A stretch of DNA of 32,332 nucleotides from an uncultured Oscillospiraceae bacterium (GTDB lineage: Bacteria > Bacillota > Clostridia > Oscillospirales > Oscillospiraceae), in contig CALXGH010000047.1 of the NCBI GenBank assembly GCA_944387845.1, positions 1 through 32,332 on the forward strand. The letters are read 5' to 3'. Each line of letters starts with the position of its first letter. Position 1 is the stretch's first letter. Under the pieces are notes generated by a model. That model made no database searches and was not told where the DNA came from. It saw only the letters and a list, made by a program, of their open reading frames with translations. A program made the position numbers and the translations under genes. This document shows, piece after piece, positions 1 to 7,467 of the stretch.

Positions 1-1577
1 AACGATATTTTGAATTCTGTTCGATAGGGATTGTGAGGAGGCATGATAAGGGATATCTCACCGCCGTGCATTTCAACGATTCTCTGGGCAATGGACAGTC
101 CAAGGCCCGTACCTTTCCCCGTTGTCCGGGCGCTGTTTCCCGTCACGAAAGGTTTGAACAGAGTTTGGGCAATCCCCTCAGGAATACCTATGCCGTCGTC
201 AGCTACTGTCATCTCAATGTTTGAATCTGACTTGACGACCCGGACATAGATAGTTGTGCCCTTTGCGTTATATTTTATGGAGTTGCTCAGCAGATTTTCA
301 AGAAGCCGCCGAATGAGTTTCCTGTCTAACGGGAGTATGACAGGACCGCTTTCAATGTCCACGGAAAGCTTGAATCCGCCTTCTGAGAGTTCATAGTATT
401 TTTCAGCCAAGAAGCTTTTAACAAATTCGCAGATGTCTGTTTTTTCCGGATTTACCGGATAGTCAGGGTGCTCAATTTGTGTGAACATGAAAAGATCGTT
501 AACCATGTCCGTTGCCAGCTTTGACTTATTGAAAATCGAGTCAATGTATGCACTCTGCTTACTTGGAGGCACCATATTGTCAGAGAGCGCCTTTGCATAT
601 CCCTGGATGACTGTCAGAGGCGTCTTCAGGTCGTGGGAGATATCTGCAATCAGCTTTTGCCGCTCCTTATAGAGGGTTTCGTTTTCTTCACGTGTTTTTT
701 CCAATTCACTCAGCAGGTTCTTAAAATTGCAGACAACTTCATAAAACTCAGAGGGTACCGAGTCAGAGGAAATCTCATCAGCTTTACCCCTCTCGTAAGA
801 TACGATCGTCTGATTGAGAGGAGAGATGCGCCTTTTGATTTTGTGGAAGAAGAGAACCGAAAAACCTATTATAGCAAGGAGAACGCATGGAACGCCGATG
901 ATCCAAACCGTATCTGCAGATCTTATTATATCTGTATATTGTTTGTCGGTTAAGTTAGTGAATAAAAAGGCGAGTATGCGCTCTTCTCCATCGCTGTTTT
1001 TGTATACATATTTGTCCAGCGTGCTGTTGGTCAGGGATATGCCGCTTAATAATTCGAATTCCCTTTGAGTGAGAAATTCACGGTCTGGAAACAGATCGCC
1101 CTCTATAATGTTGTATTGGCTGTCCAGAATGCAGTAATCCAGGGTTTTTGGAACCCAGTCGTTGCTGTCTATATTATAGGAGTTCATGTAAACGGTGTAC
1201 TGGACAGAGCCGTCATCCATTGTTTCCTTGAACACATCGAAAAAAATGCCGGAGTTATAATCGCCGATCATATCAAGATCCTCAAAAAAGACCTTTTCGC
1301 TGATGGTTTGATTGCTGGCATATTTTATCATGCCGTTTTTATCGAAAATAATAAGCGAGGAAATTTTTGAGTTTTTCACCGGTATCCGGGAGTAGTTCTC
1401 CTCAATAAGGTCATCTTTATAGTACATGAGGTCCTCAAGTGTGAAAACTGATTCATTTATCTGCTGGCTTGCCAGATACTGGAAAACAGAATAGATCAGA
1501 ACGATGATAAAAGTAAAGAGCGCAAAATACACGGCACAGGAAAAAATAAGGCTGTTTCGAACTCGATTATTCTTCAA
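1..1577 (-). CDS. Sensor histidine kinase, C-terminal end cut by window edge
   Basis: This is the membrane sensor kinase of a two-component system and probably phosphorylates the regulator encoded just upstream. I translated the minus strand by hand. An N-terminal membrane segment lies at about residues 8-30, followed by an extracytoplasmic region of about 190 residues. A second membrane segment lies at about 222-245 (around W225), then a HAMP-like linker. The H-box ISHDLKTPLT has its phospho-acceptor His at residue 315. An N-box (LLENLLSNSIKYN) and ATP-lid motifs DDGIGIP and GKGTGLGLSI follow. The reading frame is open to base 1, so only the last few residues should be missing. The best start is TTG at 1577, which overlaps the regulator stop by 11 nt, and no ATG precedes the first membrane segment. 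The signal sensed cannot be read from the sequence. Confidence 0.93.
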   Translation of the reverse strand, partial: MKNNRVRNSLIFSCAVYFALFTFIIVLIYSVFQYLASQQINESVFTLEDLMYYKDDLIEENYSRIPVKNSKISSLIIFDKNGMIKYASNQTISEKVFFEDLDMIGDYNSGIFFDVFKETMDDGSVQYTVYMNSYNIDSNDWVPKTLDYCILDSQYNIIEGDLFPDREFLTQREFELLSGISLTNSTLDKYVYKNSDGEERILAFLFTNLTDKQYTDIIRSADTVWIIGVPCVLLAIIGFSVLFFHKIKRRISPLNQTIVSYERGKADEISSDSVPSEFYEVVCNFKNLLSELEKTREENETLYKERQKLIADISHDLKTPLTVIQGYAKALSDNMVPPSKQSAYIDSIFNKSKLATDMVNDLFMFTQIEHPDYPVNPEKTDICEFVKSFLAEKYYELSEGGFKLSVDIESGPVILPLDRKLIRRLLENLLSNSIKYNAKGTTIYVRVVKSDSNIEMTVADDGIGIPEGIAQTLFKPFVTGNSARTTGKGTGLGLSIAQRIVEMHGGEISLIMPPHNPYRTEFKIS

Positions 1578-2277
1578 TTTTATATCCCAGTCCTCTCACG
1601 GTTTTTATATATCTCGGGTTTGAGGGGTCGTCTTCGATTTTGGAGCGGATATTGGAGATGTGCACCATCATGGTGTTGTCATCGCTTTCATACAATTCCC
1701 CGCCGATGCAGGAATAAAGCTGGGCTTTTGTATATACATGTCCGGGATGGTGCATAAGCTTTATTACGATTTTCATTTCTGTAGGTGTGAGGGGTACTAT
1801 CCGGCCCCTCTTACGAAGTATGAATTTTAGAAGATCAAGCTCAAGTTCACCTACATTTAGAGTTTGGTCTTCAGGCACACTTTTAACAGCGGACTCATTA
1901 CCGCCCAGCTGATAATAGCGGCGTAAGGCGGACTTGACATAAGCTACCACTTCCAAAGGGTTAAAAGGCTTGGTCAGATAGGCGTCTGCACCCAGGTTCA
2001 GTCCAAGTATGCGGTCTGAGTCCAGTTCCCTTGCCGATAAGATTATAACGGGAAAATTATAGTTTTCCCTTATGCGCCTCAGGACGTCATAACCGTTCAT
2101 CTCAGGCATCATAATATCAAGAATCGCAAGATCAATTTTTGTAGACCCGATAATATCCAGTACCCGAAGTCCGTTTTCTGCGGAAAAAATTGTGTACCCC
2201 TCACTGGATAAATAAAGTGAGAGCAGCTCAACAATATCCGCGTCGTCCTCCGCAATAAGAATATTCTGGTTTAACAT
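1567..2277 (-). CDS. OmpR/PhoB-family response regulator
   Basis: This is a DNA-binding response regulator of 236 residues. The receiver domain (about 1-120) has the acidic pair ED-D at 10-12, phospho-acceptor D54 in LDIMMPEMNG, and the LTKPF lysine motif. A C-terminal winged-helix domain carries the typical TPTEMKI and YIKTVRGLGYKIEE segments. The open frame extends 30 codons upstream, but the start is placed at MLNQNILIAEDD because GGGTGGTGG lies just before that ATG and the receiver fold begins there. The kinase gene follows with overlapping ends, so the pair is cotranscribed and translationally coupled. Two inverted repeats precede the gene (see 2298-2347) and could be a self-binding site. 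The target genes are unknown. Confidence 0.95.
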   Translation of the reverse strand: MLNQNILIAEDDADIVELLSLYLSSEGYTIFSAENGLRVLDIIGSTKIDLAILDIMMPEMNGYDVLRRIRENYNFPVIILSARELDSDRILGLNLGADAYLTKPFNPLEVVAYVKSALRRYYQLGGNESAVKSVPEDQTLNVGELELDLLKFILRKRGRIVPLTPTEMKIVIKLMHHPGHVYTKAQLYSCIGGELYESDDNTMMVHISNIRSKIEDDPSNPRYIKTVRGLGYKIEE

Positions 2278-2297
2278 ATTCCACCACCCTTTAAAAA

Positions 2298-2347
2298 TCA
2301 CAGCATGTGATCTGAACCGCTTGTCATGCGATGATTCAGCATGACAA
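2298..2347 (-). promoter_or_regulatory. Two inverted repeats upstream of the response regulator
   Basis: TTGTCATGC (2321-2329) and GCATGACAA (2339-2347) are perfect 9-bp arms around a 9-nt loop. Closer to the gene, ATCACA-TGC-TGTGAT (read on the minus strand) forms a 6-bp hairpin followed by TTTT, about 15 nt before the ribosome binding site. CATGC or GCATG recurs in both dyads, so alternative pairing is possible. They could be operator sites for the regulator or an RNA element in its leader. Nothing in the sequence decides between these. Confidence 0.45.
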
Positions 2348-2599
2348 ATAACGCCGTGGCTTATCATTGATTTTTAGCTTTTGCCTGCGTATGCTCTGGG
2401 GTATCCGGCATGGGAAATGGCAAAAAACAGAAATCACTGCATCTTATCATCATGATGTTTGCCGGCCTACACACCCATTATAATACATTATTTATTAAAA
2501 ATATGGAATGGTTTACGATTATTTTCTTTTGTCATATTGCCCGCCGCATGCAGAAGGGCAGAGTCTGTAAGTGTTTTACTATGACTTTTTGCTTTGCTT
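2348..2599. other. Intergenic region with a possible minus-strand -10 box
   Basis: There is no convincing gene here. On the minus strand a TATAAT (2477-2482) could be the -10 of the two-component operon, but no good -35 stands 17 bp upstream. No terminator with a T-tract is visible after the unknown gene ending at 2600, so readthrough into the regulator is possible. Confidence 0.3.
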
Positions 2600-3181
2600 T
2601 CATATAAATTTCCCGTCCTTCATTGTAAAGACGATATAATCGCTACCGTTTATTTTTTCAAGTGTGCCGAAACAGAAAATTGGCATTGGAGGAAAGGGTT
2701 CTTTTGTGTTTATGGGTACCGCCAGATACGCGGTGTCTTTTTCAAACTTCGTCAGCGCTCCTTTTATTTGTTTGCAGGAGGCGATAATATCCTCATCGGC
2801 AAATAGCCGCCATGGTTGAGGCTCGGGTGCCCAGGTGGCTGGAGACGAATTGTCATCAGACGGATCTTTACCTTTTGTACTGGAGTCTGAAAGAAAATCC
2901 GGGTTCGGGGCCAGCACAGCATAGTCTATATTGCCGAGGCCCATGCGCTGAAGGTCATTTTTTGAAAAGGTTTTGGAAAGAGTAAGATTTTTTGAGCAGG
3001 GAAGCATAACGCCAATCATGACGGGACTGCCGTCGCAGACACAGTAGAGCCTTAAAACAGAAGATGAGACCATAGAGCATATACATGAAAATATGGTCAT
3101 TAGTCCTTTCCGTTCAACGGATAATGTGCCGATTTGCCTGTCCATATACAAAACGGGGTACTTGCCTAAAATGTCTCCCAC
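2600..3181 (-). CDS. Unrecognised protein, 193 residues
   Basis: I do not recognise a named family. The protein starts with a short beta-rich lobe (VGDILGKYPVLYMDRQIGTL), then a hydrophobic, Cys-containing segment (about residues 26-50) that looks more like buried beta strands than a membrane helix. A second lobe follows, and an acidic, low-complexity middle (DSSTKGKDPSDDNSSPATW) leads into a more ordered C-terminal third ending in YIVFTMKDGKFI. The open frame begins three codons earlier at GTG 3190, but that GTG lies inside the Shine-Dalgarno sequence GAGGTG, so the GTG at 3181 is preferred. It stands alone between the terminator of the alr operon and the two-component system. Base composition is like its neighbours. 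It is probably a real gene; function unknown. Confidence 0.7.
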   Translation of the reverse strand: MGDILGKYPVLYMDRQIGTLSVERKGLMTIFSCICSMVSSSVLRLYCVCDGSPVMIGVMLPCSKNLTLSKTFSKNDLQRMGLGNIDYAVLAPNPDFLSDSSTKGKDPSDDNSSPATWAPEPQPWRLFADEDIIASCKQIKGALTKFEKDTAYLAVPINTKEPFPPMPIFCFGTLEKINGSDYIVFTMKDGKFI

Positions 3182-3263
3182 GGATATCACCTCAGTTTTT
3201 ATTCTATTAAGAAATATATGAGAGATATGCGGGAATATGACAGAATATTGAAAAATTTAATTA

Positions 3264-3295
3264 TAAAAAAAGCTCCGCATAGTTTTATGCGGAGC
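3264..3295 (-). terminator. Intrinsic terminator of the nnrD-alr-mazF operon
   Basis: Read on the minus strand, GCTCCGCATA and TATGCGGAGC form a stem with a very short loop (3272-3295), followed by a run of T residues (complement of 3264-3271). It begins about 20 bp after the stop of the gene ending at 3315, so it closes the operon. Confidence 0.9.
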
Positions 3296-3314
3296 GTATA
3301 AATTAAGATTATGA

Positions 3315-3848
3315 TTACAGATTGTCGTATATGGTGTATGAGCCGCTAACCATTATAACGGTACCATTTGACCGTGCCCTGAGTCCATTTTTGTCTAAAA
3401 TAGCTACGTACAAGTGGTTGTTTGTCAAAGCGTCGCCGGGTGTATTCAAAACGGAGCCACTCGTGGCGTCTGTGAGAACCGGACCGTTTCCGTAACATGT
3501 GGCGGAGCCGGAGCGAACGATTATCTGAGCGCCCACACCGCAGCGGATAACCTCGTTGTTGTCCAAAGTGATGGTTTCAAAAGATGAAGGTGTGCCGTCA
3601 AGAGAGCCTGTTGTGGCAGAGTCTACCTGCTGGCTGAATTTCTCCTGAAGCTCACTTGATTCCGCTTCCAGAGAGTCATCCACAGAGGACAAAATATCAT
3701 CTTTTACCACGTTATCTATGTAGCTTTTGGTAACCAGCGGGTTGGACTGTGTGCCGTAATTTGAAACAGCGACAGCCGTAATTCCGGCGATGAAAACAAC
3801 GCCCAGCACAACTGCGGCGGCCATCAAAAGTTTATTTTTTCTGATCAT
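3315..3848 (-). CDS. Membrane-anchored extracytoplasmic protein of unknown function
   Basis: The protein has 177 residues: a short basic N-terminus (MIRKNK), one hydrophobic helix at about 7-28 (LLMAAAVVLGVVFIAG), then a polar, acidic helix-like region rich in Ser, Glu and Gln at about 40-85. A beta-rich C-terminal module carries the segments GAQIIVRSG, VLTDATSGS, LTNNHLYVAI and GTVIMVSGSYTIYDNL. I have seen a similar NHLY / V-G-Y-I pattern in other exported Firmicutes proteins, but I cannot attach a function. The start is the ATG with GGAGGT eight bases before it. The frame is open 16 codons further upstream, but that part has no ribosome binding site. It is the last gene of the operon, 51 bp after mazF, and the gap is mostly a perfect 10-bp hairpin. 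Confidence 0.8.
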   Translation of the reverse strand: MIRKNKLLMAAAVVLGVVFIAGITAVAVSNYGTQSNPLVTKSYIDNVVKDDILSSVDDSLEAESSELQEKFSQQVDSATTGSLDGTPSSFETITLDNNEVIRCGVGAQIIVRSGSATCYGNGPVLTDATSGSVLNTPGDALTNNHLYVAILDKNGLRARSNGTVIMVSGSYTIYDNL

Positions 3849-3873
3849 CTTATGTACCTCCGTTATAAATACA

Positions 3874-3899
3874 GATATGGGGAGCGGACTCCCCATATC
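3874..3899 (-). other. Perfect hairpin between mazF and the next gene
   Basis: GATATGGGGA (3874-3883) and TCCCCATATC (3890-3899) are perfect 10-bp arms around a 6-nt loop. The hairpin abuts the mazF stop codon and has no T-tract after it. It may mark RNA processing or set the relative expression of the two genes. Confidence 0.6.
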
Positions 3900-4250
3900 T
3901 CAATGAAGTCCGAAACTTACTGCGATCGCACTGTCAACCTTATTCATAAGGCTGTCATCAAGCTTACCCATGCGCTCTTTAAGCCGTTTTTTGTCGATCG
4001 TTCGTATTTGTTCTAATAATACCACAGAATCTTTGGAAAGACCATAGGTTTTTGCTTCAAGCTCAATATGAGTTGGTAATTTTGCTTTATTGATTTGAGA
4101 AGTGATCGCAGCGGCAATCACTGTTGGACTGTGTTTATTGCCCGTATCGTTTTGAACTATAAGAACAGGGCGCATTCCACCCTGTTCGCTGCCGACCACA
4201 GGACTCAGGTCAGCGTAATAGATGTCTCCTCTTTTTATTCCGCTTTGCAC
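3900..4250 (-). CDS. mazF: MazF/PemK-type endoribonuclease, NdoA-like
   Basis: This is the sequence-specific mRNA endoribonuclease toxin of the MazF/PemK family. The protein is very close in pattern to Bacillus NdoA (EndoA): [38 protein letters not shown] strands, [10 protein letters not shown] and [13 protein letters not shown] are all present, and the length (116 residues) matches NdoA. The frame can begin at GTG 4259, but GTG 4250 lies 10 nt after GGAG and gives the family length. In Bacillus the antitoxin gene ndoAI sits between alr and ndoA. Here only about 190 bp separate alr and mazF, and no CopG/ribbon-helix-helix coding sequence is visible there. The toxin may be silenced from elsewhere in the genome or have another role. 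A possible extra promoter (TTGTTT, 16 bp, TATAGT on the minus strand, about 4325-4350) lies in this gap. Confidence 0.93.
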   Translation of the reverse strand: MQSGIKRGDIYYADLSPVVGSEQGGMRPVLIVQNDTGNKHSPTVIAAAITSQINKAKLPTHIELEAKTYGLSKDSVVLLEQIRTIDKKRLKERMGKLDDSLMNKVDSAIAVSFGLH

Positions 4251-4440
4251 GCAGCTCACTCTCCGACGAAGTATAGTGGGAAACGGCTACATTCAGTTTT
4301 ATCATATGTAACCGGATCACTACTATAATTCTTTCACAAAGCAAAACAAAATATACGTTACGAAATATTTTGCTTTCAAAAACGAAACCGATTTTTCGCT
4401 TTCAATATCAGTATATGACGAAAGCTCTGGGAAGACACAA

Positions 4441-5571
4441 TTATTTGTAGACCCTGGGTATGCGCTTAGAGATGCCGCACATGATTTCGTGTGCAATTGT
4501 GCCGGCTTTATGGGCCATTTCCTCAATGGGAATAAAATTTTCGCCGTCCCGACCAAAGAGAGTTACTACATCGCCCTTGGACACATTTTCAATATCCGTT
4601 ACATCTATCATACACATATCCATACAGATATTTCCAACCTGTTTAACTCTTTTTCCCGCTACCAGAACCTCAATTCTGTTTGACAGCACCCTGTGAAGAC
4701 CGTCAGCATAACCCACAGGGATGACGGCTATTTTGCGGTCCGAAGGAGCGATAAAATTCCTGCCATAGCTGACTGAGGCGCCTTTGGGCATGGTTTTTAT
4801 ACTATATATCCTTGTTTTTAGTTCCATGGCCTGTCTGAGATCAAGGCCGCAGAGTGAATCCCCTGGGGCGCAACCGTAAAGAGCAATGCCTGGGCGAACC
4901 ATGTCAAGCTGCATTTCCTCGTACATCATTGTGGCGGCGCTGTTGGCGCAGTGCTTTATTTTAAATTTATGACCCCAAGCGGACTCAATTTCCGAAACTG
5001 TCCTTGTAAAGTCAGAGAACTGACCTTTTGTGTATGTAGGGTCGGATATTTCGGAGACGGCAAAGTGGGTGAAAACACCCTCCGGGTCCAGCCCGTCCAT
5101 TTTTAGAATTGAGAGAACGGAATTCATATCGAATGATCCGTCGCAGCACCTAAAGCCAAGACGGCCCATACCGCTGTCAAGCTTGATATGGACCTTGAGT
5201 TTTTTGTTTTCACTTTTTGCCAGACTGGCCATTTTAGAGGCGGTCTCAACATCTGATATACTCTGAGTGATATCATTTTGGAGCAAAAGAGATGCGTTTT
5301 CCGCTGGAGTGAACCCTAGTACGAGAATGGGAAGATCCAAACCCGCCTGCCTGAGGGAAACGGCCTCAAATACTGTGGCTGTGGCAAGATACTCACAGCC
5401 TGCGCCCTTCAGTCGCCGGGCTACCTGTACAGCACCGTGGCCGTAGCCGTCGGCTTTCACTACGCCTAAAAATTTACAATTTCCCTTCAGACGAGACCTC
5501 AGGACCCTGTAATTGTGTTCAATATTGCCCAGGTCTATCTCTGCCCAGGTCCTTGCTGTTAAATCATCCAT
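4441..5571 (-). CDS. alr: Alanine racemase
   Basis: The enzyme is PLP-dependent and interconverts L- and D-alanine to supply D-Ala for peptidoglycan. The protein has 376 residues, the usual length. The PLP lysine is K39 in VVKADGYGHG. The TIM-barrel segments HIKLDSGMGRLG and HCANSAA are present, the second catalytic base Tyr lies in SVSYGRNF, and the C-terminal beta domain contains the segments GYADG and VGNICMDMCMIDVT. The ATG is preceded by GGAG six bases away. It follows the lipoprotein gene by 27 bp, with mazF downstream, the same order as ydcC-alr-ndoA in Bacillus. All hallmark residues are present, so it should be active. Confidence 0.98.
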   Translation of the reverse strand: MDDLTARTWAEIDLGNIEHNYRVLRSRLKGNCKFLGVVKADGYGHGAVQVARRLKGAGCEYLATATVFEAVSLRQAGLDLPILVLGFTPAENASLLLQNDITQSISDVETASKMASLAKSENKKLKVHIKLDSGMGRLGFRCCDGSFDMNSVLSILKMDGLDPEGVFTHFAVSEISDPTYTKGQFSDFTRTVSEIESAWGHKFKIKHCANSAATMMYEEMQLDMVRPGIALYGCAPGDSLCGLDLRQAMELKTRIYSIKTMPKGASVSYGRNFIAPSDRKIAVIPVGYADGLHRVLSNRIEVLVAGKRVKQVGNICMDMCMIDVTDIENVSKGDVVTLFGRDGENFIPIEEMAHKAGTIAHEIMCGISKRIPRVYK

Positions 5572-5598
5572 AATTTTCTCCTTGGTACAGGCCGGCTG

Positions 5599-6177
5599 TC
5601 AGCCGGCGGAATAGCTTGTGTCTGAAAAACTGCAGAACAGAACTGTCTGCCCTTCGCTTATCAGCTCTCCATATACCGGTTTTAACGTCTCGGCGTCAAA
5701 CCAGGTTTTAGTCTCAACAGTGTCGTCCACACAAATTGTAAGAGACACTGTCTTAACATCATTTAAAGTTTCTTCCTTGCTTGCAGTTATGTATCCGCTC
5801 TTCCATGACTGGATAAATGTACAGAGGGCGCATGCCGGAGAAATGTCAAGACCATCGAGGGTGCCCATATAGAGGGACACGCTATCAAAGTCCGCAAGAA
5901 CTTCTCCGCCGGATATGTTTATCTCCACTCCAGCTACTGTTTCAGGTGAAAGGACAGTAAGGAGACCTTCTGACTCATTTCCCACATAGCCTACGGAAAA
6001 GTCGTATACGCTTTGCCCATAGTCGGCCCTGATGGTGGCCTTAGTGTCTATGGTGCCTGATCCTATTATATCAATTCTAATCTCCTGGGCAAGCTCTTCG
6101 CTGTCCTTGTTTTTACCACAGGAGCAAAGAGACAAAATAATCGCGGCGGAAATAACAACCAAAAGGAAGCGTTTCAA
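5599..6177 (-). CDS. LolA-like lipoprotein (YdcC position)
   Basis: This is a predicted exported lipoprotein of 192 residues. The signal peptide (MKRFLLVVISAAIILSLCSC) ends in a lipobox, with Cys20 as the likely lipidated residue. The mature part is beta-rich and contains TWFDAETLKPVYGELISEGQ, the 'D-x-x-T-L-x-P' strand pattern of the LolA/LppX-like fold. Bacillus ydcC, a LolA-like lipoprotein next to alr, holds the same position, which supports the assignment. The start is TTG at 6177, with GAGGTGAT just upstream and no better in-frame codon. The gene begins 9 bp after nnrD ends, so it is translated from the same message. The role is unproven; lipid or envelope-precursor binding is a family-level guess. 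Confidence 0.8.
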   Translation of the reverse strand: MKRFLLVVISAAIILSLCSCGKNKDSEELAQEIRIDIIGSGTIDTKATIRADYGQSVYDFSVGYVGNESEGLLTVLSPETVAGVEINISGGEVLADFDSVSLYMGTLDGLDISPACALCTFIQSWKSGYITASKEETLNDVKTVSLTICVDDTVETKTWFDAETLKPVYGELISEGQTVLFCSFSDTSYSAG

Positions 6178-6186
6178 AATATCACC

Positions 6187-7062
6187 TCAAAAGCCAAGTA
6201 TGGCTTTCGGTATGGCCTTTATGATATCCTCCGGGATCACAGAATACTCTCCAAGTTCCGCCTCACATATATCCCCGGATCTTCCGTGGATATATACTGC
6301 TGCGGGTATTGCGTCTTTAAGGGAAAAGCCCTGTCCCACAAGAGCGAGAATTATACCACTCAGCACATCTCCACTGCCGCCTTTGGCAAGGCCTGGGCCG
6401 CCGGTAGTGTTTACAAAAGCATCTCCATCAGGGAAAGAGACCACAGTTTCATGTCCTTTCAAAACAAGGATACACCTGTGAGATCTGGTATATGACAGAG
6501 CGGCGTCCAGGGGTGGTAGGGAAAGGTCCCCGCCGATTCTTGCAAATTCGCCCATGTGGGGAGTAAGTATCATAGGCCGTGCCGATAAGCCTAAGATATC
6601 TATATGCCCGGATATGGCGTTTATGCCATCAGCATCCAGTATTATCTGGCCACTGAAAGTACGTATAAGCTCAAGAACAAGGTTATCCGATTCTTCTCCA
6701 CGTCCCATACCTGGGCCGATAAGCATTGCTGTGGTTTTTTCGGATTTTGCCATAATGTCATTGAAAGCGGCGGCTGAAAATCGTCCGTCTTTGGAAGCGG
6801 CAGGAAAGACCATTGCCGAGGATGCGCGGCAGGCTTCTATCTGATATACGCACTCCGGCACGGCGGCAAAGCTGAGTCCGGCGCCAGCTCTTGAGGCCGC
6901 CTCAGCGGCGTATATTGGCGCACCAGTATAACCGATGCTGCCGCCGACGACCATATCGCTGCCGTAGTTATATTTGTGGCTGTCCTTCCGGCGGGCGGGA
7001 AATTTAACGCCGGTAACGTATTTAACATTTTCTCTATCCCGGTACTGAGTTATAAGTTTCAT
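6187..7062 (-). CDS. nnrD: ADP/ATP-dependent (S)-NAD(P)H-hydrate dehydratase
   Basis: This enzyme repairs hydrated NADH and NADPH in a nucleotide-dependent reaction, with a ribokinase-like fold. The protein has 291 residues from the ATG at 7062. Visible family motifs are the glycine-rich start YGSDMVVGGSIGYTGAP, GPGMGRG, LDADGIN, LTPHMGEFAR, LKGHETVV and the signature GPGLAKGGSGDVLSG near the C-terminus. It corresponds to the C-terminal half of YjeF and lacks the N-terminal epimerase (NnrE) domain, which must be encoded elsewhere if present. The open frame runs 25 codons further upstream, but that segment crosses the promoter, and GAGGTGAG precedes the chosen ATG. It is the first gene of the operon driven from 7109-7137. 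Confidence 0.95.
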   Translation of the reverse strand: MKLITQYRDRENVKYVTGVKFPARRKDSHKYNYGSDMVVGGSIGYTGAPIYAAEAASRAGAGLSFAAVPECVYQIEACRASSAMVFPAASKDGRFSAAAFNDIMAKSEKTTAMLIGPGMGRGEESDNLVLELIRTFSGQIILDADGINAISGHIDILGLSARPMILTPHMGEFARIGGDLSLPPLDAALSYTRSHRCILVLKGHETVVSFPDGDAFVNTTGGPGLAKGGSGDVLSGIILALVGQGFSLKDAIPAAVYIHGRSGDICEAELGEYSVIPEDIIKAIPKAILGF

Positions 7063-7108
7063 GCTTTTACTCACCTCTAAGGCGATATTTAGACAAATAT
7101 ATAAAATT

Positions 7109-7137
7109 ATTATATTTCTTTCAGAAATAATAGTCAA
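7109..7137 (-). promoter_or_regulatory. Sigma-A-type promoter of the nnrD-alr operon
   Basis: On the minus strand TTGACT (7137-7132), 17 bp and TATAAT (7114-7109) form a near-consensus promoter about 47 bp before the nnrD start. Its -35 box lies only 7 bp from the -35 box of the divergent pheST promoter. Confidence 0.85.
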
Positions 7138-7144
7138 ATTGTTA

Positions 7145-7173
7145 TTGAAATTTGGAAAGTATTGTGGTTAAAT
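7145..7173 (+). promoter_or_regulatory. Promoter of the pheST T-box transcript
   Basis: TTGAAA (7145-7150), 17 bp, TTAAAT (7168-7173). This puts the RNA start near 7180, just ahead of T-box stem I. Confidence 0.7.
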
Positions 7174-7194
7174 AGAAAAACACAGCAAAGTAAA

Positions 7195-7416
7195 TATTTT
7201 TATGCGATGAAGAGGAAAATAACACGGCCTTTTCCGCCAAAGAGAGGGTCCCATATGGTGAAAGGGAGCTACGGAAAAAGTGTTTGGTTCGCCTCGGAGC
7301 ACCGGCCAATCCCCGGCGGTAGGGCACCGTTATGAGCCTTTAAGTGCGGCTTTTGCCGAATGTGGGTGGTACCGCGGAAGATAGTCTTTCGTCCCTTTGG
7401 GGCGGAGGGCTTTTTT
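7195..7416 (+). ncRNA. T-box leader sensing tRNA-Phe
   Basis: This RNA reads the aminoacylation state of a tRNA and controls readthrough into pheST. The conserved T-box stretch GGGTGGTACCGCGG lies at 7364-7377, with the tRNA-acceptor-binding UGGN as TGGT (7367-7370), which fits a tRNA with discriminator A as in tRNA-Phe. In stem I, an AG-bulge region AGAGAGGG lies at about 7241 and the likely specifier TTC (Phe) at 7288-7290, just before GCCTC. The terminator GTCTTTCGTCCC / GGGGCGGAGGGC (7384-7410) is followed by six T residues. CGTCCC at 7390-7395 is the usual 3' arm of the antiterminator, so the two structures exclude each other. The left limit is approximate. Uncharged tRNA-Phe should switch pheST on. 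Confidence 0.95.
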
Positions 7417-7467
7417 ATTTTGTGTAAAAACAAATTTGTTTATTAATTCATAGATGGAGTGTTTTGT

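Noticed and set aside
1..1370. Several plus-strand frames over the left end
   Set aside because: They are antisense to the sensor kinase, whose H-box and ATP-lid motifs fix the true frame on the minus strand.
4210..4305. A 31-codon minus-strand ORF overlapping the start of mazF, considered as a mini-antitoxin
   Set aside because: It has no Shine-Dalgarno sequence before its ATG and no ribbon-helix-helix pattern. Most of it overlaps mazF out of frame.
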